Shown here: positions 21,818 through 23,594 of the stretch, one piece after another
Position numbering within the stretch: the stretch's first letter is position 1
How the letters are laid out: the number at the start of each line of letters is the position of its first letter
Assembly (NCBI GenBank): GCA_902465645.1
Contig: CABQNX010000018.1
Location: 1 to 23,594, forward strand
Direction: 5' to 3'
Length of the DNA stretch: 23,594 nucleotides
Source of the DNA: an uncultured Peptoniphilus sp.
GTDB taxonomy: Bacteria > Bacillota > Clostridia > Tissierellales > Peptoniphilaceae
Position numbers and translations under genes: made by a program
Notes under the pieces: model-generated
What the model was told of the DNA's origin: nothing
Seen by the model: the letters and a program-made list of their open reading frames with translations, nothing else
Databases searched by the model: none

Positions 21818-22819
21818 TTACCTCACTATTATTTTTTTATCTTGAGCGGGAATTATTTCTCCCACAATTGCTGCGGGAATTCCTGCAGCTTTCAATTCTT
21901 CCAAAGCTTTTTCTCCGTCTTCAGCAAGTGCTACCAAAAGTCCACCTGATGTTTGAGGATCGAAAAGGACTTCTTCCAAGGCGAAGTCCTGGATTTCAAA
22001 GTCCACCAAGTCGGCGTAAGACTTTCTATTGCGCTGACCTCCTGCAGTAAAGAGAAATTCTTCTGCAGCCTCCTTGGCACCGGGAAGTATTTTTAAATTA
22101 TTTGAATAAATTACGGCAGTGTCTGAGACCATTTCACTTAAGTGACCTATAAGACCGAAGCCTGTCACATCGGTCATGGCATTTACTTTGTACTTTTTAA
22201 GTATTTCGCAGGCGTACTTGTTTAAAGTCCTCATGGATTCCACTGCGCCTTTAAAGTACTTATCCTCACATTCACCCACAGTTCTTGCAGATGAGAGTAG
22301 GGACACGCCCAAGGGCTTTGTAAGTATTAATTTGTCGCCCACTCTTGAAGAGTTGTTACTGTAAATTTTTTGGGGATTTAAAATTCCCATGACACAAAGT
22401 CCATATTTTATTCTTGGGTCGTGAATGGAATGACCGCCCACCAAGCTACACTGGGCCTCTTTAAGTTTTGCAGCTCCGCCCTTTAATATTTCTTCCAAAA
22501 TACTTCTGTCTTCCTCTTCTGGAAAGCAGACTAAGTTAAGTGCTGCCACAGGCTCGCCACCCATGGCATAAATATCTGACAGGGAATTTGCCGCCGCAAT
22601 TTCTCCAAAGGCAAAGGGGTCTTCTACCATTGGAGGAAAGAAGTCACAGGTAAGTGCCACTGCTATATCGTCACTTAATTTTATAATGGCGGCATCGTCA
22701 TTTTTTGCAAAGCCTTCCAAGACTTCTTTTCTCTTAAATACTTCCAATATGTCTAAAGTTGCTTTTAAAGAGGAGGCTGAAATTTTTGCATTACAACCTC
22801 CGCATACTTGAAGCTTCAT
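21818..22819 (-). CDS. selD: Selenide, water dikinase (selenophosphate synthetase)
   Basis: Makes selenophosphate from selenide and ATP, the donor for selenouridine and selenocysteine. It has 333 residues of the AIRS-like ATP-binding fold. The N-terminal active-site loop is VCGGCNAKIS, with Cys9 and Lys12 matching E. coli Cys17 and Lys20; this is the cysteine, not selenocysteine, form. NDDAAIIKL, TCDFFPPMVEDPFAFG, AAANSLSDIYAMGG, VGGHSI, TDVTGFGLIGH and FDPQTSGGLL are all present. It is the first gene of the minus-strand selenium operon, with GAGGTGA before ATG. It faces mnmH across a 63-bp divergent promoter region. No selA, selB or selC is seen here. Confidence 0.96.
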   Translation of the reverse strand: MKLQVCGGCNAKISASSLKATLDILEVFKRKEVLEGFAKNDDAAIIKLSDDIAVALTCDFFPPMVEDPFAFGEIAAANSLSDIYAMGGEPVAALNLVCFPEEEDRSILEEILKGGAAKLKEAQCSLVGGHSIHDPRIKYGLCVMGILNPQKIYSNNSSRVGDKLILTKPLGVSLLSSARTVGECEDKYFKGAVESMRTLNKYACEILKKYKVNAMTDVTGFGLIGHLSEMVSDTAVIYSNNLKILPGAKEAAEEFLFTAGGQRNRKSYADLVDFEIQDFALEEVLFDPQTSGGLLVALAEDGEKALEELKAAGIPAAIVGEIIPAQDKKIIVR

Positions 22820-22837
22820 CGTTTCACCTCTATACTC

Positions 22838-22876
22838 ACTATAACACTTTAAAAAATTTTTTAAAACAACTATAAT
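22838..22876. promoter_or_regulatory. Divergent selD / mnmH promoter region with palindrome
   Basis: On the plus strand TATAAT at 22871-22876 ends 6 nt before the mnmH ATG. On the minus strand TATAGT (22838-22843) is a -10 for selD. Both -35 zones fall in a perfect 18-bp palindrome of A/T (TTTAAAAAA and its complement, 22848-22865), so the two promoters share the same core DNA. Neither has a good TTGACA. Confidence 0.5.
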
Positions 22877-22882
22877 AAAGCT

Positions 22883-23594
22883 ATGTTTAAAGCAACAGAT
22901 TATGAAGAAATTTTAAAATTTAAAAATCCTCTCTTTATTGACTTGCGAAGTGAAGGAGAGTTTGAAGATGGGACAATTTTAGGAGCAATATCCATGCCTC
23001 TACTTTCAAATGAGGAGAGAAAAATTGTAGGCACTCTCTATGTGTCAGGAGATATAAAGGGAGCAAAGGAAAAAGGTGTGGAGTTCTTTGCACCTAAGCT
23101 TACTGATTACTATAGGCGTATTTCCCAAATGGAAGAAGACCATGAAGTTGTCCTCTTTTGTTCTAGGGGAGGTTTTCGTTCTACTGCACTTTTTAATCTC
23201 TTAAAGACCTTGGGACACAAGGTCTACAAGTTAGATCATGGATACAAGTCATATAGAAAATATGTCCTTAACTTTATGGAGACTCTTAAGGATTACAAGT
23301 ATGTGGTCCTTAAAGGCTATACTGGCTGTGGTAAGACGGAAATTTTAAAAGAGCTAAGGAAGCGAGGGGAGAATGTCCTTGACCTTGAAGGACTTGCAAG
23401 ACACAGAGGATCCCTCTTTGGGGGAGTAGGCATGGGCTTGCAGCCTTCTCAAAAGAACTTTGAATCGGAGCTTATGGAAAGCTTTAAAAGTTTTAAACAG
23501 GGTCCTGTCTTTGTAGAAGGAGAGTCCTCACGTATAGGAAGCATAAATCTTCCTGTAGAACTTATAAAGGCTATGGCGCAGACGGATAAAGTTT
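22883..23594 (+). CDS. mnmH: tRNA 2-selenouridine synthase, 5' part (runs off the window)
   Basis: MnmH/SelU replaces sulfur with selenium in 2-thiouridine at the tRNA wobble position, using selenophosphate from SelD. The visible 237 residues (the full enzyme has about 350) include an N-terminal rhodanese domain with FIDLRS (18-23) and the active Cys93 in CSRGGFRS (93-100), then a P-loop domain with GYTGCGKT (145-152), DLEGLARHRGSLFG (167-180) and VEGESSRIG. The frame is open to the window end. ATG 22883 is the only start that keeps the rhodanese domain whole. It has no ribosome site, and a TATAAT lies so close that the mRNA may be leaderless. It is divergent from selD, its functional partner. 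Confidence 0.93.
   Translation, partial: MFKATDYEEILKFKNPLFIDLRSEGEFEDGTILGAISMPLLSNEERKIVGTLYVSGDIKGAKEKGVEFFAPKLTDYYRRISQMEEDHEVVLFCSRGGFRSTALFNLLKTLGHKVYKLDHGYKSYRKYVLNFMETLKDYKYVVLKGYTGCGKTEILKELRKRGENVLDLEGLARHRGSLFGGVGMGLQPSQKNFESELMESFKSFKQGPVFVEGESSRIGSINLPVELIKAMAQTDKV

Noticed and set aside
19912..22819. Many open frames antisense to the large genes, for example opposite selD, the desulfurase and purL.
   Set aside because: They lack ribosome sites and recognisable domains and overlap secure genes throughout.

Overview
The window looks like chromosome from a low-GC, anaerobic Gram-positive bacterium. The supports are A+T-rich intergenic DNA, strong GGAGG-type ribosome binding sites, hairpin plus T-run terminators, a 4Fe-4S-type PurF, an oxygen-sensitive Fe-S tartrate dehydratase and a clostridial-style fused PurL. 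Protein style and codon use (much AGA/AGG, many GAC/AAG) suggest a peptidoniphilic coccus of the Tissierellia/Peptoniphilaceae type (Anaerococcus, Peptoniphilus or similar). That placement is inference; no rRNA or tRNA lies in the window.

Layout. (1) 130-3386: a small alpha/beta hydrolase overlapping mprF by 4 nt, an envelope-lipid module. (2) 3401-8665: purF and purL, the first and fourth steps of de novo purine synthesis, behind a roughly 200-nt leader holding a 28-codon ORF, a terminator, a possible competing antiterminator pairing and a 13-codon ORF that touches purF. (3) 8774-9955: an M20 metallo-amidohydrolase. (4) 9956-14255: an AraC-type regulator, a DASS/SLC13 carboxylate transporter and ttdA-ttdB (L(+)-tartrate dehydratase), forming a tartrate uptake and conversion module. 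(5) 14256-14420: a 165-bp, about 95% identical second copy of the 3' end of the M20 gene, so the tartrate module lies between direct repeats. (6) 14504-17752: small accessory genes: a flavin split-barrel protein, a DUF4298 protein, a convergent holin-like membrane protein, and two tandem paralogous membrane proteins I cannot assign, with a decayed ORF between them. (7) 18012-19711: a macrodomain protein with a C-terminal helical extension, followed by a TerY-like VWA protein. (8) 19912-22819, minus strand: selD, yedF, a DUF3343 carrier-like protein and a cysteine desulfurase-like enzyme, a selenium operon. (9) 22883-end, plus strand: the 5' part of mnmH/selU (tRNA 2-selenouridine synthase), divergent from selD and possibly leaderless.

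How the genes work together. SelD makes selenophosphate, the selenium donor MnmH uses on tRNA wobble uridines; YedF, DUF3343 and the desulfurase are plausible sulfur/selenium delivery partners. The transporter would bring in tartrate, TtdAB would dehydrate it to oxaloacetate, and the AraC protein is the obvious candidate regulator. PurF and PurL are co-transcribed, but no other pur gene is visible.

Most worth a second look: the direct repeats bracketing the tartrate module (a footprint of recombination at a gene end), the purF leader as a candidate translation-sensitive attenuator, and the macrodomain/VWA pair. I see no insertion sequence, integrase, CRISPR array, rRNA or tRNA.
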